A stretch of 50,761 bases of DNA from Vitrella brassicaformis (taxonomy: Eukaryota; Sar; Vitrellaceae), in assembly GCA_001179505.1 (NCBI GenBank), contig CDMY01000748.1:37939-88699 (forward strand), given 5' to 3'. The position numbers were made by a program, and so were the translations under genes. The notes below the pieces were generated by a model. That model worked only from the letters and a program-made list of their open reading frames with translations. It did no database searches and was not told the origin of the DNA. Within the stretch, counting starts at the first letter, position 1, and every line of letters starts with the position of its first letter. Positions 9,877 through 21,410 of the stretch are shown here, in pieces.

Positions 9877-12800
9877 CTGATTGCTGGCGGCATGTGTGTG
9901 TGTGTGTGTGTGTGTTTTGGTGGGGGGTGGGGGGGCTTCTGGTTTTGTTGCTCTGTACACCATTGGTCTGTTGAATGAGTGGGGACACGGGGCGGGGCGC
10001 ATCAGATGCAGAGGTCCATGAATGGAATGGGTCACACGACAGAAAAACCTGCGCACACAGACGGACGCACCGAGGCGCGACAGACAGACACTGCACAGAC
10101 AAATCAACCAACACACACAAAACGACACGCACTCTCACGCAGAAAGTTGGCAGGCATGCACTAGAGGCAATCGACAGCAGCCAGGGATCGATGAGAACGC
10201 AGCAAACAGCAGGCAGTGTGTGTGTGTGCCTATGGTCGGCCGCCGGTTGGTGGCTACATGGGCGGGGCTGTACACGTGTGTGCGGATGGATGGATGGATG
10301 GATGGGCATGCAAATGTCTGTCTGTCTGAGTGTCTCTCTGTCTCTTTACGCTACCTGTATGTATGCATGGTGTGTGGACACAGATGGATGCGATATGGAT
10401 CCGGATCAATTGCAAAGCAGTGAGTGGTGTACGTACATTACATGCCAGCTGGCTCTCTCCCCGCATCACATCTCACTCTGATGTCGCTCTCCTCTCCCCG
10501 TACGCAGGCACTGTTCTCTCTCCCTCTCTGGCAATGCCTGTCAGTCAGTCTATCTGTATGTGTGTGTGTGTGTACGTAGGCAGGCAAGTGACTAGGTAAG
10601 CAGGTGGGCGTCCTGCCCTGCCCTGCCGTGCCTGCCGTGCCCTGCTGGGTGGGGTGCATTGCTGCTGTGTTGATGCAAACCACTACCAGCCATGCACTGC
10701 ACGCAGACGGCCGCACCGCACGAGCATCGGTCTAAGTATGTATTTTAGTACACAGCCTCGCAACAAATCGACTAGGCATGCCCCTCCTCCCCAGCAGCCA
10801 CTGCGGCCAGCAGCAATCAAAACCAACAAAAATTCAAGTACACAGAGTGAGGAACACTGAGCCCCAGTCAGTCCACATAAGGCATACACACGCATGCGGT
10901 CGGCTGAAGATGAAGCGACAGCAGCTTACGCAACAAATCGTGAGCGAGTGAGTGAGGCAGTCAGTGGTGCGGTTGGTTGTATGCACTTAGGAAAGAAGAA
11001 ACGTATGGATGGACGCCCCTCCTCGTGTTGACAAAAAAGCGCCTCTGCTGGTCCGTGGGGTTGCGGCAAGTTATTGGTCCGATGATCGATCGCATGAGTG
11101 CACTCACTCGTCTGCCCTTTTTCCGTCTGCCTGTCTGTAGGCCGCTGGCTGTGCCTTGACGCCCCTTGTGGCCACGTTCCCACCAGCCACTTGCTCACAT
11201 GGCTGGCGGAAGCGTCACATCAATGGCCATCAAGGCACATCCAGACAGCCCATCCAGTAGGCAGCAGGGTGGGTTGCGAAACACTTGCCTGTTCTTCGCC
11301 TGTCCTTCATCGTCAATGTGCACGTGTGTGTCGGGGTGGTTTCCGTCAGGTGAGCCCAGTCAGCCGGTCAGCCGTTGGGTGAGTGAGTGAGTGAGTCAGC
11401 CACACACACACACACACATACACAGTCCCTAGTTACAGCGTTATTACACCACAATACCTACCAGTAGCTGTCTCTCTCTCTCCCCCTGAGTACGAATGTC
11501 TGCCTGTCTGTCTCTGTGCCATAATTCGATGAGCAGTGCACATTGATATCACACGTATCACACGCTGTCTCTGTCTGACGGCACGCACTCTCGCACGCAC
11601 ACGCACCCCACACACAAGAGAAGATGCCAACATAGAGACGCAGGCCAGAGCAGAGCAGACCAGGGCTCACACAGACACACGAGGCGAAAGAGGCTTCCCC
11701 ACACTGCACAAAGGGCAACCACGGTCGGTCGCCTCGCTTTGTGTCGGGGGCCAGCCCTTCCGACTCACAGACAGACAGACAGACAGTCAGACAGACAGAG
11801 AGAGAGACAGAGAGGGAAGAGGGCGGCAGTGCACTGCGAGCAGTAGGTAGATTGGTAGCCTACGCGAGCACATCGCGCCAGTCAGCCTCCTCTGTCGCTC
11901 CTCTTATCTGTTTGTCTGTCTGCCTGCCTGCTTGCTGCTATCCACAGGGGGTCTGCACAGAGGTCGACAAAACAGAGGGAGTGAGAGCACCGGGGCATGG
12001 GAGCCGACATGGAAGCATCGCGACAGACAGAAAGGCATGAATATCCAGAGAGCGTACGTGTGCAAGGTGGGTGCAGTGTGTGCGTTGCGTTGTGTGTGTG
12101 TGTGTGTGTGCCATCGGCCGGCTGTGCCCACACACATTCACACGTCGGTCATGGTACTGTCAAAACACAACAAAAGGTAGACGGTCGGTATGGTTAGTCA
12201 TTCATTCATTCACTCGCGCAGTCATTCCCTCACTGGCTCACTCATGCCGGCCGGGGTGTATGGTACAGCAGATGGATAGAGAGAGAGAGCGAGCTGGACA
12301 GCAAAACTAAGGCACGCACGGCACTCACAGCCCCTCTCCCCTCTCCCTTCTGTGTGTGTGAGCGTATGGTACATCCCTAACCAAAGCGACCAAGCAAGCA
12401 TCTCGTCTGTCAGCCAGTCAGACAGACAGGCAGGCAGACAGACGGGCCTCAGCCCAAGTTGAGCTGAGCCCCCCGCCTCGCCCGCCAGCTGACTCTTCCC
12501 GCAACTGTCTGTCTATCTGCATAGGTGTGCATGGTGCGTCGCGTCATTGTTGTGTCTTGTCGTCTGCTGCCCGCTCGCCGTCTGTCAGTGAGACTGGCGA
12601 CGCAAAAAATGCCAACCACACTGCGGACCAGAGAGAAAGAGCGACAGACAGATTCCCTCCTGCAGGCAACGCATCACACCATGCCACACCATCGTCACGC
12701 CACTGTTGCTAATTGTAGTCCTGCCGTTGAGAATGGCAACCACACACACACACGGGGGGGAGAGAGGGAGAGAGAGAGCAGAGTGAGCGACAGGCGAGAC

Positions 12801-13627
12801 GAGGCACTCCGAGCCAACGAAGACACGAACAGGTGGATGGATGGATGGATGGACGACCACCGACCGACCGACCGACCTTTCTGCAGGCAATGACTGCACA
12901 TCACATCATGTGCAGGGGCCGTGTGAGAGAAAAAGACGACCCACTGCGTTGCGTCGCGTTGCGTTGCATTATCCGACAGACAGCACACAAACAGTATGGT
13001 ATGGCAGCGAAAGAAGCGGGCGAGAACAACACTCTCTTGTTAGTCGCTACGGCAGAGAGACAGGGTGAGCGAGAGGCTGGTGATGATGATGGACGAAAGG
13101 CAGGCAGGCAGGCAGGCATATGTATCTCTGGCTGAGCCAGCAGGCGACACAACGACGCACACAACAAGAAGGCAGCGAGTCACTCTTGAAAAGACAGAGG
13201 GGGATGGATGGATGGATGGACCCTCGCCTCTTCTCTCTCTCTCTCTCTCTTTTGTCTCCGCTATCGGCGCATCCAGCCACGGAGACGAGCAGGCAGACTT
13301 GGATTCTCACACGCACACGAACACACACATGCAAGTGTGACAGCAAATAAAGGGTCTTGCGCGTCTCTCAGCTGACCCCCACACGCACACAACGGACGGG
13401 CATCCATGGCATGGCATCCAGCCAGCCACCATCACAGACATACTTACACAAACACACACGCGATACACACACAATATACATATAATGAATGCATGAGAGA
13501 CATGATATGATATGGCGAGTGAGTGAGTCATCATGTTATGTGTGTGACCTTCTTTCTGCTGGTTAGTTAGCTAGTGTACACGCATCACACCACAACACAC
13601 ACACACACAAACGTCGTTACCCACGCG
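9877..13627. repeat. Microsatellite-rich intergenic region, no supported gene
   Basis: About 3.75 kb with no open frame showing domain-like composition or consistent splicing. It is full of short tandem repeats: (TG)n near 9893-9914, (TGGA)n near 10286-10304, (GTGA)n near 11377-11396, (CAGA)n near 11767-11800, (GGCA)n near 13098-13118 and (CT)n near 13229-13250. It lies between the 3' end of the J-like gene and the 3' end of the U2AF-like gene, so both flanking genes point into it. Long 3' UTRs or a non-coding RNA cannot be excluded. Confidence 0.6.
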
Positions 13628-16600
13628 TCATGAGAACGCATCCCCAGCCTCTCCCTCTCCCTGTTGGCTGCTGTCGCCCTTCTGCCTCACAATATGTGCG
13701 AGTATGGTCTCAATATCCGACGGCCCCACCCCGGGGCTGCTCGCAAGCCGCTTCAAGATCGCCAACGTGTCCGCAGGGATGCCCCTGCTCCTCACACCGC
13801 CTAGCAGCGAGGAAAGCAGCGCCTCATGCTCATGCTGATGCTCGGCCGCCCTCTCCCTCTCCCTCTCCCTCTCCTCCTTGTTCGTCTCAGGATGATCCGC
13901 GGTGGCAGTTGCAGCGGTGTTGATGGCCTCCACCCCGCCGTCACTCTCGACCAGCATGCTGTCATCCCCCGGCTCGTTCAGACTCATCCCGGGGGCAGGG
14001 GAGCCGTCTCTCTCTTTCTCCCTGGTTCCAGCTGCTGCTGTGGCTGTGGCTGTGGCTGTCGCTGCGTGTGGTAGAGTGAGTGGCTGTGATGGTGGTGGTG
14101 GTGGAGGTGGTGATGGGCGGGAGGGTGGACTAGTGACGGCTGTCTTCTTGGGGAACTGCAGACGAAGCGCATTGCCCAGGAACGTAACCTAACCAGCCCA
14201 ATAAGGAGAGGTGTGCATGGATGGATATATATGGCCATACGGATGTCTGTGCGCGCCCATGTGAGCGCACCCCATTGAGTTGCAGTCCGGCATTCGCGGC
14301 TTCGACCGTCCGGAACTCAGCAAACGCATAGTGACCTGATCACACCAAACCAACCACGCCACTTCAGCCAACGGACAGGCAAATCGCGCTTGTCGGCTCT
14401 CACATACCGTCTCGGCTGATCCAGGCACCAACAACCGGATCAGCGCCACACATCTGACAATTAATGAAGTGACATAGACAGACACCACACAAGTGACACA
14501 GACAGACACCGTGGGTGTGGTTCGCTGCCCCTTCTCAGCTCAGCCGCCTACGTGTTTGTTGGCGTAGGTGCGGAGGGCGTTGTTGAGGAATCTGACCAGG
14601 ATGGGCGGCGTGCAGTTCCGGGGCAGATTGCCGATGTACAGCTCGCGGCCGGCCTTCTGACTCAGCACGCCCGCACCAGCACCAGCGCCAGCACCACTTG
14701 CCGCCGATGACGGACCACCGCACCTGCACACCCACAGCCATCCATCCATCCATCCGTCCATCAAAGCCTTTCTCTTACCCAGCAGCAGCAGCAGTGGACG
14801 AGGAGGCGCCCTCAGTGGGTCCCTGTGTCATGACGCCCGGACGACTGTCTTCTGTCTGCAGTGACAGCGACCGAGGGTTGAGCCAATCGCCGCCGCCCCT
14901 CGTGTCAGAAGGCTGCGGCGGCGGCTGCTGGTGGGTAGTGGCTGCATGATGGTGGTGCGACACGTCCCTCACAGATGGCGTGACGGTGACGTTTGATCGG
15001 GGCGGCGGGAGGGGCCTGGATGAGGGGGGCGGGGGAGGGGGAGGGGGGCGGGTGGCACTAGCACTAGCACTAGCGCTGCTGGTGCTCGAGGATGTATCGA
15101 GCTTCTTGGGCACTTCTAGACGGAGGGAATAGCCTGACAGACGACGGACGACCACACGGGGTGCTTCTCGAGGGGTGGTCTTGTGTGTGGTGTGGTTGTG
15201 CGAACCAAGTAGGTTGAGTCTGCCGTTGAGCAGCGCTGCCCGGTGGGCCTCTTCCACCGTCCGCAACTCTAGGAACGCAAAATGATCTGAACAATCACAC
15301 ACACCCCAACACACAACAAATCGATACCCCATTCGTTCCAGCCACAACATTCATCGCACTACTCACTGTCTTTATTGATGTGGGCAGCCAGTATCGGTGC
15401 CGCCACAGACGTGTTGACTCGGTGGTCCACGAGCTTGCCGTTGAGGAAGTCCACCAGCTGCTGCGCCTGCACGCCCGGCGGCAGGTTGCCCACGTACAGC
15501 TCCCGCATGCGCTTCTCGCTCACAGCGGGGGCCGGTGGGGGGCCTGGGGCGGGGGCCGGGGTCATGGTGGGGGGGGAGGGGGGAGGGGGCGCTCGGTGGC
15601 CCCGGGGCGTGGTGGTCATGCATGGTGGGTGGGCAGGGGGCAGCTGGATGGAGGGGTGGCTGTGGGTGTGGGGGAGCATGTCCGATTCGGGACTGCCCAG
15701 CACCAGCCTGAAACGAAAAAGAAGAAAGAGAACAACACAGGTCAGGTGATGTGTCGCGTCCTTCCCTGCCTGCGTAGCGTACCCTCTAGGGTGTGTTGGG
15801 CTGTGCGGCATCTGGCCGACCCCTGCTACAGCCACTGGCACCACAATCGCCGCTGCCGCACCGGCAGGACAGACACCACGCACTCCCACCGGCCGAAGCG
15901 GGGGGCCACAAGGCCGTGCGCCCACCACCGGCAGCACATTCAGGGGCAGGGGCAGTGGGCGGGGCATCGCCATGCCGCCCCGTCCCACCATCCCCACGCC
16001 CATCTCTACTCCCATCCCCACTGCCATGCCCATGCCCAGCCCCCGGTGCCTCTCGTACGACCTCGACCGAGACGAAGAAGCGCGAAATCGGCCTCGGCTT
16101 CTGCTTCTACTCCTGCTGCGGGACCGGGATCGCCTTCGCCGCCTCTCGCGAGACCGATCCCGCGACGCAGAGGGCGACCGTCTCGGGGGCGACCTCGAGC
16201 GCGACGATGGTCTTCTGCGGATGGCGGGGGATCGGGGTGATCTGGATGTGGACCTCTTCTTCTGGGGGCTCCGCCGCCTGTCGCGGTCACGCGAGTGCGA
16301 TCGCGGGGTCCGCAAACAGGTCGGGCAGCGGGCGGGGCACGCATGATGGCTGGCCGACACATCATGGCTATGGCTGTGGCTGTGGCTGTGGCTGTGGTGT
16401 GGGGATGGGGGCCTCTCCCGCCGAGAGTCGCGCTCCCTCTCTCTGCTGGGAGGTGAAGGTCTTCTGTCTTGCGATCTGGGGGAGCGGCCTCGGGTGGGCA
16501 GGGAAGAGGGGGAGGCCGACGGGGAGGGCGATGGTGGCGGCGGCGAGCGACGGCGACGGGCAGCGCTGACACACAGAAGAAAAAGGCCATAGAGAGAATG

Positions 16601-17139
16601 CATGCAGACACTTGTGCATCTGTTTCTTGCTGCGTACGTGGCTCCTCTGCCGCGATCCGTGCCGCCTCTGCCCCGTCCCCTTCCGCCCCTATCTCGCTCT
16701 CGCGATGCGCTCCTCTCAGCCATGTGCCCCTCGGCCACACCATGATGGTAGTGGTGGCCGCGGGAGTGCGTCCCGCCCCTCACTGCAGAGCCGCGGCGAC
16801 TGGTGGGGTGGTGGGGATGGTGAGAGGGGACCTCGTGATGCTGGTGCTGGTGTGTGACGACTGGTGATGACATGTGGGAGTGGGAGTGGGAGTGTGGGTG
16901 TGGGTATGGCGGCGACGGCAGCCTCCTCGACGGCTTGCGTGCCCTGTGGAGCCTCTCGACGGATATGGCGCTATACAGACTTCGGACTGTTCCTCTGGTA
17001 GTCGACACACACACGCACAACCACACACAACCACACACATACACACATGCAAGTGTCCGTTGAGAGAGTGGTGTGGCTTGGCTGACCTGGAGCAGCTTCG
17101 TGATGAGCTGGCCGTATCGAACAGTCGTGATAGAGTCAT
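13628..17139 (-). CDS. RS-domain protein with two U2AF65-type RRMs, 10 exons
   Basis: Probably a splicing factor that binds RNA near 3' splice sites. Exons: 17139-17087, 16994-16638, 16565-15783, 15707-15367, 15286-15206, 15133-14779, 14723-14552, 14453-14408, 14335-14271, 14188-13628 (937 aa, phases close). The N-terminal half is rich in RS/RD/RE dipeptides and His-Ser repeats. RRM-a (about residues 467-550) has RELYVGNLPPG and HFAFLELRTVEEA; RRM-b (about 685-775) has RELYIGNLPRN and HYAFAEFRTVEAA. Both match the first RRM of U2AF large subunits, including the long helix and DFLNG/RFLNN segment. No UHM is obvious in the C-terminus, which is acidic and Glu/Arg-rich. It could be a U2AF2 paralogue rather than U2AF2 itself. 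The first exon (MTLSR start) is the least certain. Confidence 0.75.
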
Positions 17140-17689
17140 CGAGCACCCGCCCTCCGGCAACTAACGCCTCGCGAACGACAGCAGGCAGACAGGCCACAGA
17201 CAGACGCCCGAGAGCCACAACCAAATCAAGCAGTGTCACTGAAATCAAACCTCCAGGCCGTCCCCGAGTCTTCACAGCACCAATAGTACGTAGAGCTCGA
17301 CGTAGAGAGTGCTGCGGTGAGCTACGGCTCTCACTTCCGGCAGAAGGAGGTCCGGCGGCCTGTCAGGATGGCCACCTGCCCCAGCCTCGCTTTCTTCGCC
17401 TCATGGCGGATGCCTACACCTTCTCTCCTACACCTTCTCCGTCTTGAAGTCAAAAGCTCGCAAATGGGAATAGCAGCTAAGCTCGCAGCCGCAGACGGCG
17501 AGGCGCGAAAGAAAAGACGAGGCCACAGTGCTGAATCTCTTGAGTTTGATTGTTTTTGAGGATCAGTACTGCATTGAACAACGACCGCCAAGGGGCTGGA
17601 CAACAAACCCCAACAACGATAACTGGTGAGCGTGAGATCTTCGCACCTCGGATGCTACCGGACTGGATGAGCTCTCTGCCGCAGACCTC
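17140..17689. other. Intergenic region with relic of the TBC gene 5' end
   Basis: Between the divergent U2AF-like gene and tandem copy 1. The stretch 17519-17650 resembles 21455-21600, the promoter and first exon of the TBC gene: both contain a TTGATTGTTTTTG block, a CATTGAACAACGA block, and an A-T-(A/G)-ACTG followed by GTGAGCG. Here the start codon is ATA instead of ATG, so it is a decayed first exon. A 14-bp direct repeat built on CTACACCTTCTC lies near 17411-17438. Confidence 0.55.
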
Positions 17690-18470
17690 ATGTTGTGGAT
17701 ACTGACGCCGTTTCTCTTTTCCCTGAGTTTGTCGCGGGCCGCTTTGGTGCGTCGATCTTCTGCATTCATCCCTCCTCATCTTTGGTGCATGACGCCGGCG
17801 TCGAGAGGGGCCCTGACACGCACAATCGCAAAAGAGGTGCGTGCGACGCACGCACACCTGGCACACACGTAAGTCTAGTCGTGTGTGTCATCCTTTCAGA
17901 GTGATGGTGAGGAGCAGCCGATGCCAAGCAACCCTGATGGTGTGCCAGCAGGTGCGTCCATACCAGACACAAAGACATACATGAGAGGGAGAGAGAGGCG
18001 AATCCATCCACACACACACACACACATCTGTGTGTCTGTGTGCCGATTGACTGCTTGATGTGCGTGATCCGTGTGTATGGTTCATTCGTTTAGGCATGCC
18101 AACGAAGTGTGGTGATTCGGAGGTTTATGGGCGGTCAGATGAGGACGTGCGGCTGGGCCTTGCCCGGTTGCCCAGGGTCACGCTCTCACCGGAATTCGTC
18201 CAACGACACAAATCCGTCCTTTCCAGAGAGACTCGCCGGTGAGTGTGTCGTCACAGAACAATCAACACCTCAAGTTTGCAAAGCGTGTGTGTGTAGCTGG
18301 CCTACGGTGTGCCTCAAGGATAGGAATCTGCTCTTGGTGGTTTTCTACGTCTGGCCGTTGCTGGAGCAAATGATATTCCAGGTGTGTAGTCACCGCACAA
18401 CACACACACACACACACACACACAGAGGACACCCACACGGATGGATGGGTGGGTGCATCAATCAGCGCCG

Positions 18471-18501
<31 letters not shown>

Positions 18502-19378
18502 TGGACAGACAAACTGGCGCATCTACGCGAAACCTTACGACCAGGACAACCATGACGCCACGTCGGTGTCGTTCCTGGTCGGCAAGGACAGGGCCTATCG
18601 GAGGCACATTTGGGTGATGGCCGGCGACAATCGCGAGCAGCTGGAAGGGACAAATTTTTTTAAAGTCACCGCAAGAGCTCCTGAGGAGCCGCCTAGTGCG
18701 ACAGGCGATCAGATACGGCTGCATTGTGGACGCGACCTTCAACACATGGACTTTCTACCGCTACAACGACAAGAACTTTCTGCAGAAGATCAGAGAGTTT
18801 AAACACAACGACACTCAGACGAGGGAGGGCCAGCCGCAGGAGATAGTGGACTTCATGGCAGAGCTGCTGCACAAGAACGACACAAGCCTGTCCTTCCCCA
18901 CATGGGAGGGAATCAGGCACGAAGAGCAGAAAAGGTGCGCGTGTCCTCAGGCAGGCAGGCAGGCAGACCGACAGGCAGAGAGACTGGAGGAGAGAAGCCA
19001 CGTAGCGCGTTCAACGTATGTATAATGCGTTTGCAGAAAAAGGGCATTGCTGGATGAGGCAAGAGAAATGTATGGAGATGACTGAGAAAGGTTTGGAGGC
19101 ATGACTGGTTGACTGACGACGGAGAGAGTCAGTAGATGGATGCTGGGCCTTAAGAGAGCTGACTGCAATTTAATGCGGCAGGAGAGGACATACATACATG
19201 TACAGTAGCTAGATGGGATGGCCGTGGTTCGCAGCGCATTGCATATCCACCTGTTTGCTGCATCTGCCCTCCGCGTGCTGGGTGTTGCGTGTCTGTGTTG
19301 CATGTTAGGGTGGTGTTTCATATTGCAACAGAGGACTTGGCCGCCAGGCCGCCTAGGGTGCTTCCTGAAACCGTAGGG
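17475..19378. repeat. Tandem duplication unit 1
   Basis: First of two adjacent related units of about 1.9-2.0 kb. Exons, introns and 3' flank (e.g. the block AGAGAGCTGACTGCAATTT at about 19153) recur in unit 2 with high identity. Unit edges are set at the AGCT-N-AGCT palindromes; exact breakpoints need alignment. Confidence 0.7.
17690..19085 (+). pseudogene. Copy 1 of tandem plastid-targeted-like gene, frameshifted
   Basis: Family not recognised. Exons: 17690-17836, 17900-17951, 18094-18238, 18297-18381, 18509-18934, 19037-19085. The N-terminus has a hydrophobic signal peptide (MLWILTPFLFSLSLSRAAL) followed by RRSSAFIPP and a Ser/Thr/Arg-rich stretch, the layout of bipartite leaders for secondary plastids with Phe after the cleavage site (inference). 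A hydrophobic segment LLLVVFYVWPLLEQM follows. In exon 5 a 10-nt insertion (seven T and three A, about 18655-18664) shifts the frame and brings a stop at 18802; copy 2 lacks it. Without it the model would be 297 aa ending AREMYGDD. Unlike copy 2, exon 5 is unbroken by an intron. Could be an assembly error or a recent pseudogene. Confidence 0.6.
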
Positions 19379-19393
19379 GCAAGCTAAGCTTGC
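19379..19393. promoter_or_regulatory. 15-bp palindrome GCAAGCTAAGCTTGC
   Basis: Perfect palindrome with a central A, about 70 bp upstream of the copy 2 ATG. It matches the palindrome before the TBC gene (21396-21410, central G). Possible promoter element or duplication boundary; function is inference. Confidence 0.35.
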
Positions 19394-19464
19394 AGATGAG
19401 GTGGAGGAGAAAGCATCTGTGTATCGGACTGGATGACCTCTCAGCCGTGGACCTCATACTGTGG

Positions 19465-20247
19465 ATGCTGACGCCGTTTCTCTTTTCCCTGGCGAGTTGG
19501 TCGCGGGCTGCTATGGTGCGTCGATCTTCTGCATTCATCGCTCCTCCTCTTCCCCGCGCCACACCGGCGTCGAGAGGGGCCCTGACACGCACAATCGCAA
19601 AAGAGGTGCGTGCGACGCACGCACACCTGGCACACACGTAGGTCTAGTCGTGTGTGTCATCCTTTCAGAGTGATGGTGAGGAGCAGCCGATGCCGAGCAA
19701 CCCTGATGGTGTGCCAGCAGGTGCGTCCATACCAGACACAAATACATACATGAGAGGGAGAGAGAGGCGAATCCATCCACACACACACACACATCTGTGT
19801 GTCTGTGTGCCGATTGACTGCTTGATGTGCGTGATCCGTGCGTATCCGTGTGTATGGTTCAATCGTTTAGGCATGCCAACGAAGTGTGGTGATTCGGAGA
19901 TTTATGGGAGATCAGACGAGGAGGTGCGCCTGGGCCTTTCCCCGTTGCCCAGGGTCACGCTCTCACCGGAATTCGTCCAACGACACAAATCCGTCATTTC
20001 CAGAAGGACTCGCCGGTGAGTGCCTCGTCCCAGATCAACCAACACCTCAAGTTTGCAAAGCGTGTGTGTGTAGCTGCCCTACGGTGTGCCTCAAGGATAG
20101 GAATCTGCTCTTGGTGGTTTTCTACGTCTGGCCGTTGCTGGAGCAAATGATATTCCAGGTGTGTAGTCACCGCACAACACACACACACGCACACACACAC
20201 ACAGGACACCCACACGGATGGATGGGTGTGTGCATCAATCAGCGCCG

Positions 20248-20281
<34 letters not shown>

Positions 20282-20960
20282 GGACAGACAGACTGGCGCA
20301 TCTACGCGAAGGTAAGCCACACATGCAGACAAAGATCCGGGTGGGATGGTGTGTATTGGGGGATGAATTCGCTGTCGACAGCCTTACGACCAGGACAACC
20401 ATGACGCCACGTCGGTGTCGTTCCTGGTCGGCAAGGACAGGGCCTATCGGAGGCACATTTGGGTGATGGCCGGCGACGATCGCGAGGAGCTGGAAGGGAC
20501 AAAGTCACCGCAAGAGCTCCTGAGGAGCCGCCTAGTGCGACAGGCGATCAGATACGGCTGCATTGTGGACGTGGCCCTTAAAAACATGGACTTTTTATCG
20601 CTACAACGACAAGAACTTTCTGCAGAAGATCAGAGAGTTTGACCACGATGACAGTCAGACGATAGAGGGCCAGCCGCAGGAGATAGTGGACTTCATGGCA
20701 GAGCTGCTGCACAAGAACGACCAAACCTCCCCTTCGGCACATGGGAGGAAGTCATGGTCGAGGAGCAGAGCAGGTGCGCGTGTCCTCAGGCAGGCACGCG
20801 GGCAGACAGGCAGAGAGAGAGAGAGAGAGGGAGGAAAGAGTAAGAGGAGAGAAGCCACATACACGTGGGTGCGTGAGTGAATGTCTGTTCAACGCATCTA
20901 TAATGCGTTTGCAGAATACTGGATTTGCAGGATGAGGCAAGAGAAAGGTTTGGAATATAA
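19465..20960 (+). pseudogene. Copy 2 of tandem plastid-targeted-like gene, frameshifted
   Basis: Exons: 19465-19605, 19669-19720, 19871-20015, 20074-20158, 20288-20311, 20382-20773, 20915-20960. The position matching the copy 1 start codon is ATA; the first in-frame ATG consistent with the signal peptide is at 19465 (an earlier in-frame ATG exists at 19396). It keeps the signal peptide, RRSSAF motif and hydrophobic segment. The reading frame is open where copy 1 is broken, but a single-base gain at about 20570-20585 (a run of five A) shifts it to a stop at 20642. Downstream sequence still resembles the ancestral frame, with further indels near 20725. It carries a 70-nt intron (20312-20381) that copy 1 lacks. 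Likely a decaying paralogue; a truncated product cannot be excluded. Confidence 0.6.
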
Positions 20961-21395
20961 GCTGAGAAAGGTTTGGAGCCATGACTGATTGACTGACTAC
21001 GGAGAGAGTCAGTAGAGTAGATGCTCGGCTCAAGAGAGCTGACTGCAATTTTATGCGGCAGGGGAGGACATATACACATACATACATACATACATACACA
21101 CATACATGTACAGTAGCCAGATGACCGGCTTCCCAGCGTTTGCTTGTTTTTCGTTCATCACTCATCGATTGCATCATTTGGCTGTCCGCTCATTTCATAT
21201 GAACAAATACACGCAGCAGATACGAGTGCGTAATCGTATGTGGCCGTCGTTCGCAGCGCATTGCACATCCACCTCTTTGCTGCCTCTGCCCTCCGCGTGC
21301 TGCGTGTTGCGTGTCTGTGTTGCATGTTAGAGTGCGTGTCTGCATGTTCCAACAGGACTTGGCTCATGCCGCCTAGGGTGCTCCATGAAACCGTT

Positions 21396-21410
21396 GCAAG
21401 CTGAGCTTGC
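21396..21410. promoter_or_regulatory. 15-bp palindrome GCAAGCTGAGCTTGC
   Basis: Perfect palindrome with a central G, about 145 bp upstream of the TBC start codon and at the right edge of tandem unit 2. Same core as 19379-19393. Confidence 0.35.

Larger units (their letters stand above)
19379..21395. repeat. Tandem duplication unit 2
   Basis: Second unit, matching unit 1 in gene and 3' flank. It begins at the 15-bp palindrome 19379-19393 and ends before the palindrome 21396-21410. It lacks the TBC-like 5' segment found ahead of copy 1. Confidence 0.7.

Noticed and set aside
14775-15350. A single long uninterrupted frame through the RRM-a end
   Set aside because: An intron at 15205-15134 happens to be open; removing it restores NLLGYSLRLEVPKK typical of the RRM, so the intron is real.
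15380-16569. Plus-strand frames rich in Gly/Arg/Pro opposite the RS domain
   Set aside because: Shadow frames of a compositionally biased region; no splice signals or domain motifs on that strand.
15359-17275. A 638-residue uninterrupted frame starting at 17275
   Set aside because: It reads through introns; its first 80 residues are in a different phase from the RS region once the 17086/16995 intron is removed.
18509-18802. Treating copy 1 as a retrocopy because it lacks an intron
   Set aside because: All other introns are retained, so reverse transcription of a full mRNA does not fit; only one intron differs.
21061-21100. ACATAC repeats as a CRISPR-like array
   Set aside because: Simple microsatellite without spacers, in a eukaryotic context.
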